Shown here one piece after another: positions 5,726-6,553 of a stretch of DNA of 6,553 bases. The translations under genes were made by a program, and so were the position numbers. The DNA is from Candidatus Hydrogenedentota bacterium (GTDB taxonomy: Bacteria; Hydrogenedentota; Hydrogenedentia; Hydrogenedentales; SLHB01): assembly GCA_016934125.1 (NCBI GenBank), contig JAFGTL010000096.1, forward strand, positions 1 through 6,553. Direction: 5' to 3'. Under the pieces are notes generated by a model, which saw only the letters and a program-made list of their open reading frames with translations, did no database searches and was not told the DNA's origin. Numbering within the stretch: position 1 is the first letter of the stretch; each line of letters begins with the position of its first letter.

Positions 5726-6553
5726 CTACGGCACAGCGCTCAACAAGTCTGCCGCCACCATGTCGAACAGTCCGCTGTCCCCCGTCTCCTCGTCATACCG
5801 CCCCGTCACCGTGTCCACGTGGCTCCATCCCACCAGGATGCGCACCCGCGCCGGATCCACCAGCGTGTGCGCATTGATCACGTCCGCCCGGTGACGGTAC
5901 GGAATCGTCGCAACCTCCCACCCGTTAACAAGTTCCGTCTCATACACCCGCTCGGTTTCCGTCCCGTCCAGGAGAAGCTGGCTCTGAAGCGGCACGAATC
6001 CGTCCCCCAGTGCATACGCGCCGAGCGGCGCGTCCGCCCCTGCCGACAACACCTGCGCCATCATGAGTTGCGTCAGCCGTAACCCGAACCGTTCCAACAG
6101 GTTCGACGTCGCCGACTGGAGCGGCAGTTCGTCCGCCGCCTTTTCGGCATCCCGGAACAGGCCGAGCCAGTCCCGCGGCCGATCAATGTAGCTGCCGTAC
6201 AAGAAGAACTTGCTCAGGTATCCCTCATCCCGCACAGACGGCATGATCGCGTCCAACCCGCCGCAGTACGTGTCCAGCAATTGCTCTGGCTCGAACGTCG
6301 TGTCCGCGTAGCCCGGAAGCTCCCGCGCGCCCGTCTGGTTCGCGTCCCGCGGCGACACCGTCAACGGCCCGAAGCCCCCGCACAGCCGCCACGCCCGGAA
6401 CTCCGCCGTTGGCAGCCCGAATCCGCCCCGCGCGTCGAAATTGCCCCAGCCCGCATCCAGATCGCTCTGCCGCCCCGTGTTGAAGTATCCCCGCAACGCC
6501 GCCTCCGCCACGCCCCCCCGAACCAGCAGCCGGAAATGCGACGGAATCGACAC
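5726..6553 (-). CDS. C-terminal part of an alpha/beta-hydrolase-like protein (5' end outside window)
   Basis: The frame is open to the window edge and ends at a TAG (5728-5726), giving 275 residues. The edge codon happens to be GTG, but the text reads as mid-protein with no signal peptide or start context, so the gene is best treated as 5'-truncated by the window. Seen: a late GDGFVPLQSQLLLDG segment (Asp at about 184) and WSHVDTVTG (His at about 245), followed by a helix-like end, LFDMVAADLL. A GD-x-VP-x-x-S acid loop followed about 60 residues later by a small-residue-H-x-D turn is how lipases and esterases of the alpha/beta-hydrolase fold usually supply the Asp and His of the triad. The nucleophile elbow (G-x-S-x-G) is not visible and would lie upstream. 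Substrate and location are unknown. It is separated from the next gene by about 157 bp, so it is probably not part of the ExbBD operon. It could also be an unrelated protein that merely carries these two motifs. Confidence 0.55.
   Translation of the reverse strand: MSIPSHFRLLVRGGVAEAALRGYFNTGRQSDLDAGWGNFDARGGFGLPTAEFRAWRLCGGFGPLTVSPRDANQTGARELPGYADTTFEPEQLLDTYCGGLDAIMPSVRDEGYLSKFFLYGSYIDRPRDWLGLFRDAEKAADELPLQSATSNLLERFGLRLTQLMMAQVLSAGADAPLGAYALGDGFVPLQSQLLLDGTETERVYETELVNGWEVATIPYRHRADVINAHTLVDPARVRILVGWSHVDTVTGRYDEETGDSGLFDMVAADLLSAVP

Noticed and set aside
6551..6553. GTG at the window edge as the true start of the hydrolase-like gene
   Set aside because: It is the last codon of the window, upstream context cannot be seen, and the protein would lack its catalytic Ser region, so a truncated gene is more likely.

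Overview
The window is GC-rich DNA from a Gram-negative-type bacterium. The evidence for an outer-membrane cell plan is an ExbB/TolQ + ExbD/TolR proton-channel pair, exported TPR and VWA proteins, and Sec-type signal sequences. The style (an ExbB with a cleavable-looking signal peptide, a very long TPR protein, an inter-alpha-inhibitor-like VWA protein) would suit Planctomycetota, Verrucomicrobiota, Hydrogenedentota or Myxococcota. No marker in the window fixes the phylum. All convincing genes lie on the minus strand, so the text below goes from high to low coordinates.

Layout: (1) 6553-5726, the 3' part of a gene whose product ends like an alpha/beta-hydrolase (candidate acid Asp and His). 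(2) 5725-5569, a 157-bp intergenic region with a hairpin, a sigma70-like promoter candidate and two perfect palindromes. (3) 5568-4822, ExbB/TolQ-family channel subunit. (4) 4825-4397, ExbD/TolR-family partner, overlapping exbB by ATGA. (5) 4395-2053, a 780-aa exported protein of about 20 TPR units, starting 1 nt after the exbD stop. (6) 2042-279, a 587-aa membrane-anchored VWA protein whose N-terminus looks like that of TonB, including the S-x3-H pair; the TPR stop codon lies inside its ribosome binding site. (7) 233-1, the 5' end of a further exported protein, 45 nt downstream and cut off by the window edge.

Genes 3 to 6 form a tight, probably co-transcribed and translationally coupled operon. 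The layout parallels Tol-Pal/TonB: ExbB and ExbD would make a proton-driven motor. The VWA protein would take the place of TonB or TolA, being driven through its N-terminal helix and presenting a metal-binding VWA domain in the periplasm. The TPR protein would be a periplasmic scaffold, as CpoB is in Tol-Pal. Recognition of the ExbB, ExbD, TPR and VWA families is solid. The idea that the VWA protein is the energised arm of the motor is inference, and it is the most interesting point in the window. No RNA genes, CRISPR arrays, insertion sequences or clear rho-independent terminators were seen.
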